In this document: piece after piece, positions 11,564-22,471 of the stretch | How the letters are laid out: every line of letters starts with the position of its first letter | Numbering within the stretch: the stretch's first letter is position 1 | Assembly (NCBI GenBank): GCA_002077045.2 | Contig: KZ111150.1 | Span: 283,777-347,776 of the forward strand | Length of the DNA stretch: 64,000 nt | DNA from: Rachicladosporium sp. CCFEE 5018 | Lineage: Eukaryota > Ascomycota > Dothideomycetes > Cladosporiales > Cladosporiaceae | Reading direction: 5' to 3' | Notes under the pieces: model-generated | Database searches by the model: none | The model's input: the letters and a program-made list of their open reading frames with translations, nothing else | Told to the model about the DNA's origin: nothing | Made by a program: the position numbers and the translations under genes

Positions 11564-13054
11564 CTATGCTACAGGAACAACGACGATCTTAGCAGCATCA
11601 CTGGAACTACTCACGCTCCCTCCTGCATACCACAAGCCCGAGTTGTCATTGGCCACTGCTTGGTATGTCCCGCCGTTTCTATTGCACTGCAAACGAAAGC
11701 CAGTGTCCACCGTCGAGTCCAAGATGATATTGCACGCGGCATAGGTATTCGGCGATCCACTGAGACCACCATTCCCTGGTCCGATGAATACCACGATGGC
11801 TCCTTCGTTGCCGTATACATTTGAGGCGGCGTACTTGGCACCTCCGTTGACGGACAAATGGCAGCTGGAGTCTAGGGTGAACACTGTTGCGGACGAGGTG
11901 TCCGTTGCGGTGAACGCAACCCAGCTCTGTTGGTCATTGAAAACGCCGTAGTCGCCATTCGCCGCGTTGCTTGGGTTCCCGACGACATTTGCCTTGATCT
12001 TGAATGTGCTGAACGTTGGCGCCGCGGCAAAGGCGTCATAAGTATGAGTCTGGGTGACGGTATTTGTGACGGTCGCGGTGTAGGACTGCATATAAGTAGT
12101 CATTAGAATTCAAGATAGTATTGCCGGCGCCTCCAAGTTTGCAAGCATACCGTGACCGTGGTCTGTTGAGTGACGGTACTTCCCACGACCGTAGCAGTGA
12201 CATCAAACGTAGCAAATTGCGTCGCCGGCGTGACAGTCGATGTAGCTATGACCTGTGTAGATGCAGTCAGTAACCGCTTCGCAATCTCTCCGAGTGATCG
12301 TACTCACGTTGACAGTCGAGGTACCTGTCACCGGTACGGTCGTCACACTGCTAATGGTTTGCTTCGGCGTAGCAAGTGACAGACAGCTGCATGCTGACGA
12401 CAAGAGGCCGGAGGAGCTGAACGTCGACAATGCTGAAGGCTTGGGCACTGTGCTGGAAGCTCGCTTTGCCTTCTGCTTCGCTACGACAGTGGGGCAGCCA
12501 AGAAAAGTCACGATTGTGGTCGCGGCGACGGTTACCTGGACAGTCGACTGTGCGAGGGAGGTCAAGGTTGTAATCGAAGTGCTACAGTCGCTCATTAGTG
12601 CGCGATCCTGCGATTAACGCGATCCAACAAACACTCACGTAGGGGTAGACACGGTGCTTGTACTGCGACACTGTTAGTTTTCGGTCGGAGGGGACGCAAT
12701 AAGGTGCACGTACAGTGTAGTGACGCCTACTGGAGTGGATGCAGTCACTGTGGTCGTGCCAGTGGTCGCAGTCACCGTCGATATTGATGCCGTACTGCGG
12801 TCTGTTAGTCAATTTTGCTGGCATCTGCGGAACGTGACAACCAACGTCGATACAGTCGACACCGCGGTGGTAGTCTTTGTCGAAATGGAGAGGTAAGATG
12901 AGCAGAACTTGCTGGCAGTGCTCGTTGCCTTCGCTTTGGAAACAAGGCTCGTCACTGCCGAACAGAACGCTGCGCCTGTTGGAATGGTCCGCTCCTCAAG
13001 GGGTGAAGCGTGGCACAGGCCAACCAGCGCGGCGAACACTATCGTGGAACGCAT
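11564..13054 (-). CDS. Secreted Thr/Ser/Val-rich protein
   Basis: The ATG at 13054 opens a clear signal peptide (MRSTIVFAALVGLCHASP), followed by ERTIPTGAAFCS. The gene needs about six exons. Exon junctions can be read at VVT|TASIST, GVTTL|TSTVS, TPT|TSIT, TSTVN|VIATS and TTVT|SYTAT, all with GT..AG ends. The middle is a Thr/Ser/Val-rich array of short STV/TTT units, probably O-glycosylated. The C-terminal 170 residues form a folded-looking domain (TFSTFKIKANVVG, WVAFTATDTSSATVFTLDSS, YAACNIILDSTVDTGFRLQC, LWYAGGSVSS) with paired cysteines. No C-terminal hydrophobic GPI signal is seen. It looks like a fungal extracellular or wall protein of unknown function. Introns fall inside the repetitive part, so junctions there are less certain. 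Confidence 0.7.
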
Positions 13055-14262
13055 ATCGAGAAGTGGTGCCTGATGTGACACGACGAACGAAAGAATGAGG
13101 AATTACAGGTTAAGAGGGAGGAGAAAGGAGAGGAGGTGAACCACAACTACAGTACCTTCGCACAGAGATCGAAGTGCCACACTTTGCCAAATGGCAGAAC
13201 CTAGACGGCCGCCAAGTCGCATCTGGCAAGTCGTCGCCGCAGAGCCTAGGGCGGTTGGAGTCCAGACGATGCTTCCAGCTACGCCACGTGGAAGTGCCGC
13301 AAGCCACCAGATGAGTGTTTGGACTCCAGCACTCTGGCATAAATCTCGAGCAAGCTCGTCAGGCCGACTCCTAAAGTGTTCCAAGAGGTATGAATACGAT
13401 AAGATCACTGGCCCTACGGATTCCTGGTGCTCACGCTGGCGCCATGTCGAGGTTGGCAAAGATATGACACCGAATGTGTGATGATTCAAGCTTCGAGGAC
13501 ATTTGCTTATCTTATTCCCTCGGTGCGGTCCGCTCAGGTCTGGACCTGCACTTGACTCGTTGAAGATCAGCCCTGCATGATGCGCGCGTCAGAATCCCGG
13601 CAACATGCAGCTGGCTGCGCCAGTTGTGGAAGTCCTCGGTCTTCAGTCCGGGCGCCGTGGGTAACACTTCATCCAAGACCTACATATACCAATCCAAGCA
13701 CTGCTGCAGCTTCTGTGTTGGATCTTCTCCGTGGACGATCCGCGACTCGGGCGATGTACTACATTTGTCAGCGTGATTCCAGTTCTGGACCTCCCTATGA
13801 TTCTCATCATGCTTGATAGAAAAGCAGGGGCTGCAAGCATGCAGGCACTGGGACTCTGATGTATCGATGGCTGATCGCAAACCCCGTGCAGCCACCTTTC
13901 GCCTGGAGTCCGGAGCCCGAACTTCCATGTCTTTGCTTGCTAGCCGTACTCTTTCAACCTGCTGCCCAAGAGCAGTCCGCAATACTTCCCACGGCGATCA
14001 CACTATCAAGGTCAATGGACTACCATCGTCCACTCGAAAGGCTATCTCCTGCTCTCTACTCGCGTGTCGTAAGTCTTTCACTCCCTGCCGTTCGCGGTCC
14101 CGCCTCATCTCCCGAAGTGAGAGTGTCTCCCGGCCCATATGTTTGCTCTGATCTCGAAAGTGGAGACCAGAACTGTCCCCTTTGGCCGACAGTCCCAAGA
14201 AGTGTGGCATCAAAGCAGGGAGAGGTGCGACGCAGGCTGAAGAAGTTGAATCGATCTCGGTC
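13055..14262. other. Intergenic/degraded region
   Basis: About 1.2 kb between the secreted-protein start and an F-box remnant. A minus-strand frame at 14197-13998 (ending in AFRVDDGSPLTLIV) might be a second exon or a remnant of the F-box gene above it. Nothing else is supported. Confidence 0.35.
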
Positions 14263-14796
14263 TCAGGAACCAGCTTTGGGCACCGGCGACACCAGATTCC
14301 TGCGCACAAACTCGCCGGCACTCCAGTCGCCCCGGAAGTACCTCCACTTCGCCTGCTCTTGTTTCAGGTCGTACCACGCGGGAACTCGCTCTCTTGTGTA
14401 GTATAGGCGGTTGCAGTCCAAACTCACGATGGGGGTGGAGACAAAGTACATGCGAAGGGCACTGGCTGTTGAAGGGAGGGCGAAGGGATCGAAGGCAAGG
14501 CCGACGCGGTCAACGCGATCAACGACCCAAGGCTTCAGCAATAGATGACTCATGCGCTTCAGATCAGCGTACTCGCGTGTATATGGCGCAGGTAAAGATC
14601 GGCCATATTGGTCGTAGTGTGGGCCCTGGTGGGGTCCAGTAGAGTCCGGAACCTGCTTGAAGAACAACAGTATCTGCAATGCCGTAGAGCCAAAAGTTGT
14701 CGCTCGCCATTGTTTGCTGACACGTTGAGAAAATAGCAATGTACGAATGTGGCCCACATCGAGGAGTATTGCTTCAAGTAGCTCCGGAGTCGTGAG
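14263..14796 (-). pseudogene. F-box-like gene remnant without a start codon
   Basis: The minus-strand frame reads LTTPELLEAILLDVGHIRT, then LLFSQRVSKQWRATTFGS and TALQILLFF, an F-box of the same family as its neighbours. It continues through LLKPWVVDRV and FDPFALPSTASALRMYF to a stop at 14263. The F-box begins upstream of the first in-frame ATG (14757), which lies inside the domain, and a TGA lies about 30 nt further upstream. No ATG precedes the domain in this frame, so the gene has lost its 5' end or needs an unseen upstream exon. I treat it as a remnant. A functional F-box protein would be an SCF adaptor. Confidence 0.5.
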
Positions 14797-15242
14797 TACT
14801 GCGTTTGAGGCAATGGACGAAATGTAAGGTCACGTTGTCGGACGATGTCAGTGAGGTGCAGGTATAAGACATGCAAGAGCGATGAAGGGGCACGAGACAG
14901 GAAAGTACAGAAATTGTGGGTCACACGACAACTTCGCTCGATTTCACACCAGCACGGCGGTCACCCACGACCCGACAATGTATGCAAGCACTACCTCCGC
15001 TAATCTCAAGGCCATCAGTAGCCTTGCCGAACAGCTACTTCTCCTACCGGGAGACTGCCAGTGAGCTGTAGCATCCATGGTCGATGAGAGTGTCCCTACG
15101 CCTGTGTCTCTCCTCACCTCTCCAATCAAACGTTCACTTCCACAGTGCAATTCATGACTGCACACGACATCGTCAGACATCAGTGAAAGCGTAGACACAA
15201 CCAGCATCAGGGGCATTTCTCGATTCATCCGCTTCACAATAG
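14797..15242. other. Intergenic between F-box remnants
   Basis: About 450 bp, nothing recognisable. A minus-strand frame here (MKRMNREMPLMLVVSTLS) may be eroded 3' sequence of the F-box copy at 15243. Confidence 0.35.
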
Positions 15243-15734
15243 TCAGTCTGAAAGCCTCTCTCGCACATCGAGGGCAGACATACTGTGCCCATGGCCCAAC
15301 TTCACATCACCTTCCCTTCCTGCTCTCACCAACCTGGTCCTTAGGACCCAATACAGAAGCTTGCAGGATTGGATTTTGTTGTCACCTTCTGACGAAGCCC
15401 GTGAGACGGGCCACATGCTTAACACACTCGAGTGCTCCGAAAGCTTGTCCAGATCGAGAAATCGATCAGGATATATCTTAGAGTGGATATAACCACCGCC
15501 ATGCGTGACGAGTAGGCGATTGATATTGCTGAACCCGGGACACGGCGAGATCTCGCTTTGCTTGAAGTAGAGCGCCACCTGCAGAGTGTGGGATGAGGCA
15601 ATAGTCGCTTTCCAACGTGTCTACACCTGCTGTGCCAGAAGAAGCGTTCTCGTGTCGAGGCGGATGAGAATGCCCTCTAGGATCTCGGTGATGTGCATGG
15701 CTGCAGCTGCGGCTAGAGCAGAGAGCTCCGTCAT
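15243..15734 (-). pseudogene. F-box-like gene broken by an in-frame TAG
   Basis: From ATG 15734 the frame reads MTELSALAAAAAMHITEILE, then GILIRLDTRTLLLAQQV, followed by TAG (15623..15621) and TRWKATIASSHTLQVALYFK in the same frame. It stays open to 15243. The paralogues have Ser at the stop position (RVSK.W), so the change is probably TCG to TAG, a C-to-A transversion and not RIP-like. Without the stop it would be a 163-codon small F-box protein. Together with the three other F-box-like copies in 10-15 kb it marks a local, decaying family cluster. Readthrough or sequencing error are the alternatives. Confidence 0.6.
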
Positions 15735-16077
15735 CTTGTTACGGTGGAGTGAGGGCCATTGAGATGCGGTGGACACGACAATGTGGGCGTACGTTGAGAA
15801 GTGTGGTGGAAAGGGTGAGGTGCTCCACCCTTCAGGGCTCAATGCTTGCGCCAGGTTCAGGTAGCCAGCTGAAATGGCAGGCACGATCCAGACCGCATCC
15901 TTGACTGTGAGGTATGCAGGTCGAAAGACCTAGTGTGAAGTGAGTACAACGCAGCGGCGAGCTGCTTATCTATACGTCTATCAGCATCGCGCCATGCTCA
16001 TACAGCGCACCAAGCGGTGAAGCAACGCCAGCGCTATGCCACGCTATGCACTCGTTTCGCGACACTCACATATCAAC
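15735..16077. other. Intergenic
   Basis: About 340 bp between the F-box pseudogene and the 3' end of the co-chaperone gene. Nothing recognised. Confidence 0.4.
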
Positions 16078-18259
16078 TTAGTGGAACGGGTGCCCGCCAC
16101 CTCCGAACGGGTTCCCTCCACCTCCACCACCAAAGTTGAATCCACCACCGCCTCTCCCTCCACCCCCACCATTCATCATATTGAACAGCATCTCCGGATC
16201 GATCTGCACTCCACCGCCTCCCATGCCTCCCATCCCTCCAGGAAACCCACTCATGCCCTCCCCAGGCTCCATCAGATCCACGCCAGAATCATACCTCTGC
16301 CGCTTCTCTGGATCGATGAGCGTCTCATGCGCCTCCTGGATCTCCTTGAACCTGTGCTCCGCCTCCGCATCTCCAGGATTCTTGTCAGGATGATGCACGA
16401 CTGCCAGCTTGCGGTAGGCGCGCTTGATCTGGTTGTCATCGGCGTCCTTTTCGATGCCGAGCGTTTTGTAGTGGTCTTTCCGCTTGGACTTCTTGAGCTC
16501 GAGCTCGGCGTTGCGGATGTCTTTGGCGATGTTGGGTTCTTCGGGATTCTCTTCTGCGATGGATTTGAGGGCGCGAATAGCTTCGTCCCAGTCGCCACCT
16601 TCGCCGAGAGCTTTGGCGCGGGTCTTGCGCGCTTTTGTGTACGTAGGGTCGAATTTGATGGCTTTGTCGCAGTCGTCTATTGCGTTCGTCCATTGCTTCA
16701 GCTTCGAGTAGCACATGGCGCGGTTGTTGAGGATCTTGGAGTTTGTGCTCCTGTTGAGGGGGTCCACATCGAGTGCCGTCGTGTACACGTCCACGGCTCG
16801 CTGATAGCGACCGGCTTTGAAGTGTGCATTCCCCTCTTCCTTCATGCGATCGAGCTTCTGTACCATTCGGAGGTACTTCACGGCGTCTCTGAAGTCCGGA
16901 TCGCAGGCCAGTGCTTGCCGGAAGTGCTGGATAGCTTTCTCGTTCTCGCCTTGGGCATACAGTGCTCGCCCTCGCAGGACCAGCGCATCCGGATCAGCAT
17001 TGTTCGACCGAAGTAAGCTCATCGCCACGCTCTGTGCATCTCCCAAGCTGTTCACGTTGCCCAGCTTCAAGTAGGCCTCGCCACGTAGTAGCCGCCATTT
17101 CCGAGGTGGCTGGACTAAGTATCCCAACCCTCGCTCTGCCTGATCTATCGCGTGCAATGCCATAGATCCTGATGTTCCTGTCTTCAACGTCTCCTCTGCC
17201 TGTGCGATATGTGATTGCATTTGCAGTGCAGGCGCCTTATCCTTCGCCGAAGCTGGCGGCTGTATCCGATCATAAACCATCAATGCCTCCTGGGGTCGAC
17301 CAAGTGAAGTGTAGATCTTCGCCATGCGATGCAAAACTTTTGGGTTGTCAGGCTCCAGCTCATCTGCCAATTTGCAGTCGTCCAGAGCCATGATGAATTG
17401 ACTTGCAGCCATGAATGCCGCAGCTCGATTCGAGAGGTATGTCGCCGCTCGAGGATCTGCTTCGATCGCTGTATAAAAAGTCAGCACGCATCGTGTCACT
17501 GCCTCGCTTAATCTCAGTCTTACCCTTCGTGTACTCCTCGATAGCCTGATCATACTGCTTGGCCTTGTAGCACTTGTTTCCGGCCTCCTTGCACTTCTCC
17601 GCGAGCACCGGATCCGGCTCAGGCACCTGCTGTTGCGGCGGACTCGGACTTGTGTGTGGTGGTGGTGCGGGTCCATCCTCCCCATTCACCTCGCTTCCAT
17701 TGACGTGCTCCCCATTCACGTGTTCTGCATTCCCGCCATTGCTCTGCGGAAACGCACCAGGCGTTTGTGCTTGCTGCTGGGGTACTGGCGTTCCCTCGTC
17801 CATCTCATCGTACTCGATGGGACTGCTGTCGCCTTGCGGGCTACTCATGCTCGCGGCACTGAGGCGACTCAATCGCCGAAGTTCGTCAGGCGGAAGGTTC
17901 AATGGGTGTAGGTCCTCAGATTGCCGGCGGGACTTGGAGATGAAGGATTTGCTATTCCGCTTGCTGGGTTTTGGTCTGCTTTTGTCTTTGCCAGATTCTC
18001 GGTCCTTGACAAACGAAGTCCGACTTTTCTTTTCTGGTGAAGAAGACGCTGACTTTGAAGACGCCGCGGTGTTGGTCGAGAATATCGAAGAAGCCGCCGT
18101 ACTACTCTGCTCGGTCGATTCTCTCCTGTACAATTCACCACTGCCTTTCCCTCCCGCAAATTGATGTTCCAAATTCCCTCGCTCAGAGGCCTCCCGAGTG
18201 GTCTTGGCGGTCGTCGGAGCAGGTGTATTTGATTTCTTGCGAGAGAAGATTGACGGCAT
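16078..18259 (-). CDS. TPR/J-domain co-chaperone (DNAJC7/Tpr2 type)
   Basis: 708 aa in two exons (18259..17524 and 17468..16078; intron GTAAG..TACAG). The N-terminal 200 residues are disordered and Ser/Pro/Lys-rich. A TPR array starts at about residue 225 (EKCKEAGNKCYKAKQYDQAI) and continues through TYLSNRAAAFMAASQFIMAL, then GRALYAQGENEKAIQHFRQA, EEGNAHFKAGRYQRAVDVYT and NNRAMCYSKLKQWTNAIDDC. The J domain occupies about residues 575-640 (KDHYKTLGIEKDADDN..), with the essential HPD in VVHHPDKNPGD. A Gly/Phe-rich tail (NPFGGGG) closes the protein. The family links Hsp90 and Hsp70 through TPRs while the HPD loop stimulates Hsp70 ATPase. The start is the first ATG of a frame opened by a non-ATG codon. 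No disruption is seen. Confidence 0.92.
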
Positions 18260-18694
18260 CGGACGCACTAAAAGACCGCGGTACCAGATTCAGATGTGTG
18301 CCACACAGAAACGGTCACGGGATCAACTCGGGATTATGCTTGCAAGTGCGACGGGTAGGTGCAGTGAAAGTAAAGTTGAGCGCGGATGCCCGGCGATTGC
18401 AGCATCAACGCCGACCGGGGCGCGAGGAACAAGCTTCTCGAAGGTTCTATCGAATATGAGGCTCAATCAGGACATCTGAGGCATCAATCGTTCGACATCG
18501 GAGCATTGGAGACGAAGACCTGGAATGAGATGAAAAGGGGGTGCCTAAGATCCGCTATATATCCCTACACCTTGACTGTCTGCCTCCTAGTCACCTTGCC
18601 TTTCCAGTCGAGTCGAATCGCCCCCTAGCGCCTCTTTTCCCAAGCCGCAAGCGCAATAGCAACCCGAACGTAACCCGCACCTGTAGCAACTAAC
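18260..18694. other. Intergenic, co-chaperone promoter
   Basis: About 435 bp between two minus-strand genes. It holds the promoter of the co-chaperone gene. No ORF with protein character. Confidence 0.4.
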
Positions 18695-19276
18695 CTAGCC
18701 GTTGCTCTCCCTGTCCCCAGTGCCGCAGAAGCCCTCTGCGCCAGATATTGGAGACACTGTACGCAGCGTAGCCCTCCTCACACGCACAGCAGCTTCTGCC
18801 GGTGCCAATCCAATATGGTTAAGCATAGTCATAATGAAGTCGAGAGTAATGATAAAGGAGACCGTGCGACTGTTTCGGATCGTGAGCCAGTTCCGTGGAG
18901 ACACCTTGCTGATTTCCCACCAAGTCACCTCGTCGACGTCGCCATCATCGAGGTCTTCGTCGGCCAATAATGCTGCACCGCAAAGCCAGCATTTCGATGC
19001 AAACGTCTCCTTGATAAGGTACCAGGTCGAGTCTGGCGATGATGCAACTCAGGAAAGAGGGCCTGATCTCGAGGAGGGAGCGCTGTCGTTATCGGAGCAC
19101 AGGCCTGGACATGTGACATCGCTGGCAATCGAGTGGCATCCGTCATCGTCTGCCATAGCATGGAGCATCTGTACGCAATGGCAGAAGACGCCAAGAGCAG
19201 CACCGGCTTCGATGCTGCTGGACCCTACCAAAGGGAACTCGCGAGAACATCCTGTACACCCTGCTCGGAGATCCAT
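18695..19276 (-). CDS. Uncharacterised Cys/Trp-containing protein, frame interrupted by TGA
   Basis: One minus-strand frame runs from ATG 19276 (MDLRAGCTGCSREFPLVGSS) to TAG at 18695, with one TGA at 19051..19049. Both sides of the TGA look protein-like. Upstream are spaced cysteines (FCHCVQML, DVTCPGLCSD). Downstream come TWYLIKETFASKCWLCGAAL, an acidic stretch, VTWWEISKVSPRNWLTIRNS and a hydrophobic SFIITLDFIMTMLNHIGL. An intron ending at ATCGCCAG just after the TGA could remove it, but I see no strong donor. It is either a small gene with an intron or a pseudogene. The family is not recognised. Confidence 0.3.
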
Positions 19277-20149
19277 TCATGCTCTGACGACCGTCGACGG
19301 GCCTGGCGCTTAGCTCCAATGTCGTGATCGGGAAGCACCTCGCGCTGCATGTCCGTGTGCTGTCGATGATGGCGGCGATCTGCAATGCGCATTTTCAGAA
19401 AGGTACCAAAGAGCGACATCGCCGCGAAGTCTCGTTATTCCATACTGAGTAGCGGTGATCGCTTTCCATTCTGAGACTTCGTCTAAGGGCTCAATTCCGT
19501 CTTTTGCGCAGCGGATGCTTCGAAGAGTCGCAGGGCATGTCGTTGATGTGACTACGCGCGGGCACAGGTGTACAAGATCTCGATACGGATAGTAAGAGTA
19601 AAGTGAGACATACTTACCATGGTGTGTTGACTGTTAGGCGCCCAGGAATGCTAGTGGCTTGCGCAATTGCAGGATAGAAGAACATCGAGCTCCGATGACT
19701 AGTGTCACTACAGTATCGTCTTGCACCTCGCATATACACGTTAGAATGCCACGAGCACCATTCGAAGATATAGTAATTTGGCGCTTCGATCAAGTCCAGG
19801 GTGTACATTTGAAGTGCGGGTGTCTGTCCTGACGATGCAGGGTCTCCTGGCTCTTGGATGCTTGCTGATAAGATTGTCAGACTCTACCTCGACGTGAGAG
19901 GCAGGGTCATTGATGCCCACGTCAATGGAGGAAGAAAGAGAGTACCATGTTCTTCGATGTTTAGCGGCACCTCGATCGGCTGTACCTTCCCGAAACGCGT
20001 CACGCACTGAACGCGTCTCGGACTTGACATCACTTCGTCGAAGGCTTCACCAAGGTACTGCCTGCATGTACACAGTGAGCGTCTCTGGCCTGCACCACTT
20101 CAAGCTATGAGAAGGCGACGGAACTTCACAAGTGCGTTGCCATCTCGTG
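19277..20149. other. Intergenic upstream of TOP3
   Basis: About 870 bp. Presumed TOP3 promoter on the plus side. Short frames only, none convincing, and no repeat seen. Confidence 0.4.
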
Positions 20150-22313
20150 ATGGTGACGAAAGTTCTATGTGTCGCTGAAAAGCCATCGATTGCCCGAGCC
20201 GTGGCTGGGCATTTAGCTGGTGAGAATGTTCAAGGTGTAAGTGCTTTGACTTCTTGGTAGACAGTATCTTCATCTAACATACCTCAGCGTAACATTCAAG
20301 GCAACAACTACACCAAGAACTTCGAGTTCGACTTCAACTTCCCAACATGGGGTCCTTGCAGCGTAGTCATGACCTCCGTGGCAGGTCATCTCACGAGTCA
20401 GGATTTCGCTCCAGAGTATAAGAAATGGCAAGGCTGTGATCCAGCTGCGCTATTCGAGGCACCGATCGTGAACTTCGTCGACGAGGATCGGAAGCCCATC
20501 GCTGCAAACATTGAGCGCCAGGCACGGTACTGCCAAATCCTGTACATATGGACCGATTGCGATCGTGAGGGCGAGCACATCGGTACCGAGATTCGCAAAA
20601 CTGCTTCCGACATCAATCCTCGCCTCCGTCAGCCCGGGAAGACAGTCCGAGCTCGTTTCTCAAATATTGAGCGAGCACACATCCTTAACGCTGCTCGTCA
20701 TCCGATACCGCTGGATGAAGCGCAGGCAGATGCAGTATCTGCGCGCATGGAGCTGGATCTACGCATCGGATCGAGTTATACACGCAGCCTGACGCTGAAT
20801 GTTGGCAACATCATCAAGCAGCGTATGCAGAGCGATGACAAGCAGATCCTGAGCTACGGCAGTTGCCAATTCCCGACGCTCGGCTTTGTTGTTGAACGCT
20901 ACTTCCGCGTCCGCAACTTCGTACCAGAGACGTTCTGGGGCATCAAGGTCACGCACAAGAAGGACGACATTGATGTCAGCTTTCGCTGGGCACGGGGTCA
21001 CCTCTTCGATCGCATGGTAGCAGTCATTCTGTTTGAACGTTGTCTTACTGCCAATACTGCTTGTGTGACGAAGATGCAGACGAAGCCAACGAGCAAGTGG
21101 AAGCCGTTGCCACTGACCACGGTCGAGCTACAGAAATGTGGCAGTCGCTTCCTCCGCATGGACAGTCAGCGTGTGATGCAGCTGGCTGAGCAGCTCTATC
21201 AGAAAGGGTGGATCTCCTACCCTCGTACAGAGACGGACCAATTTGACCGCGCCATTGATCTGCGCGCGTTGATCACGAAGCAGACTCAAGGGCAAACTCC
21301 ATGGACTGCTTTCGCGGATGGCCTTCTCAATGGAGAGTTCTCGAACCCTCGTCAAGGTCGTAACAACGACAAGGCCCATCCTCCAATCCACCCAGTGAAC
21401 TTTGTGAGTCCCGAGACTCTGACTGCGGAGGAACAGCGCGTGCACGAGTTCATCGTGCGCCGTTTCCTGGCATGTTGTGCGAAAGACGCTCAAGGGTCCA
21501 AGACCGATGTATCGATCCTCTACGGCCCAGAAACCTTCAATACGTCGGGCTTAATCGTGCTAGAGCGGAACTATCTCGATATCTATCCCTACGACAAGTG
21601 GACTAGTAGCCAAGATCTGCCCAACTACCGCGAAGGCGACGTCTTCGAGCCGACGGAAGCGCGTATCGAAGATGGGCAGACGAGCCCACCTACGTACTTG
21701 ACGGAGCCAGAGCTCATCGGCCTCATGGACGCGAACGGTATTGGAACAGATGCTACCATGGCTGAGCATATCGCGAAGATTAAAGAGCGGCAGTATGTCG
21801 AGACCAGAGCTCGCGGCAGAGCACCTGTACAGGCCGATCAAGATGTCAAGTCAGACTTCGAGGATGTCACTGATCGCAATGCACCGCAAGCACGAGGTCG
21901 TGGTCGCGGACGTGGGAGAGGTGGACGCGGTGGAGCACACCGCGCTGCTCCGCAGAATCAAGGGATGCAGGAATTCATCCCGACTACACTCGGTGTGGCG
22001 CTAGTGGAAGGCTACGACAACATGGGCCTCGAGACGAGTCTGTCGAAGCCGTTCCTGCGGAAAGAGGTACGTCGCTTGCCTTGCGAAGATGGAGCTCAAG
22101 ATGAAGGCCATTTGCGAAGGCCGAATGACGCGAAGGGAAGTCGTACAAGAGAGTCTGGATCAGTATCGCGATGTCTATATCCGCGCGCAGAGGCAATTGC
22201 CCGTGCTGCATGCTGTAAGTCGCCGTTCTTCGATTACTGCATACTCAGTATAAGCAGCCTTGCTGACCAGATCACAGGCTGTAAGGAAGTACGTCTTCGG
22301 CGAAGCTGGCTGA
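20150..22313 (+). CDS. TOP3: DNA topoisomerase III, copy 1, with a collapsed 22-nt intron
   Basis: Type IA topoisomerase that, with RecQ helicase and Rmi1, dissolves recombination intermediates. ATG 20150 (MVTKVLCVAEKPSIARAVAG); intron 20237..20287; exon 2 20288..22066. The Toprim acidic motif is WTDCDREGEHIG (about residue 120) and the catalytic Tyr is in GWISYPRTETDQ (about residue 340). A Gly/Arg-rich RGG-like stretch lies near the C-terminus. In copy 2 the next intron is 55 nt (27552..27606). Here the same place has only 22 nt (22067..22088): 33 nt including the branch site are missing. If 22 nt cannot be spliced, the frame shifts and the last exons (22089..22214 and 22278..22313) are lost; the shifted frame runs on to 22390. 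The rest is intact. Confidence 0.85.
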
Positions 22314-22471
22314 GACAACGGCCAGCAAGGTCGTTGTACTTTGCCGCGCTGTGCGGGAAGCAAAGTGGGTACATGCTCTCACTCAGGTAGCCTGCACCAG
22401 CACAGCCGCATATCTACGCCTATCCTGAGCCATGCACAATGTTACGCCACCCACTCCACACCCTCGCCCTC

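Noticed and set aside
13103..13489. Minus-strand 128-codon frame upstream of the secreted-protein gene
   Set aside because: Opens with TTG, composition is unlike neighbouring proteins, and no family resemblance is seen.
16036..17016. 326-codon plus-strand open frame opposite the co-chaperone gene
   Set aside because: It is antisense to TPR and J-domain codons that are clearly real, has no domain of its own, and its openness follows from codon bias on the other strand.
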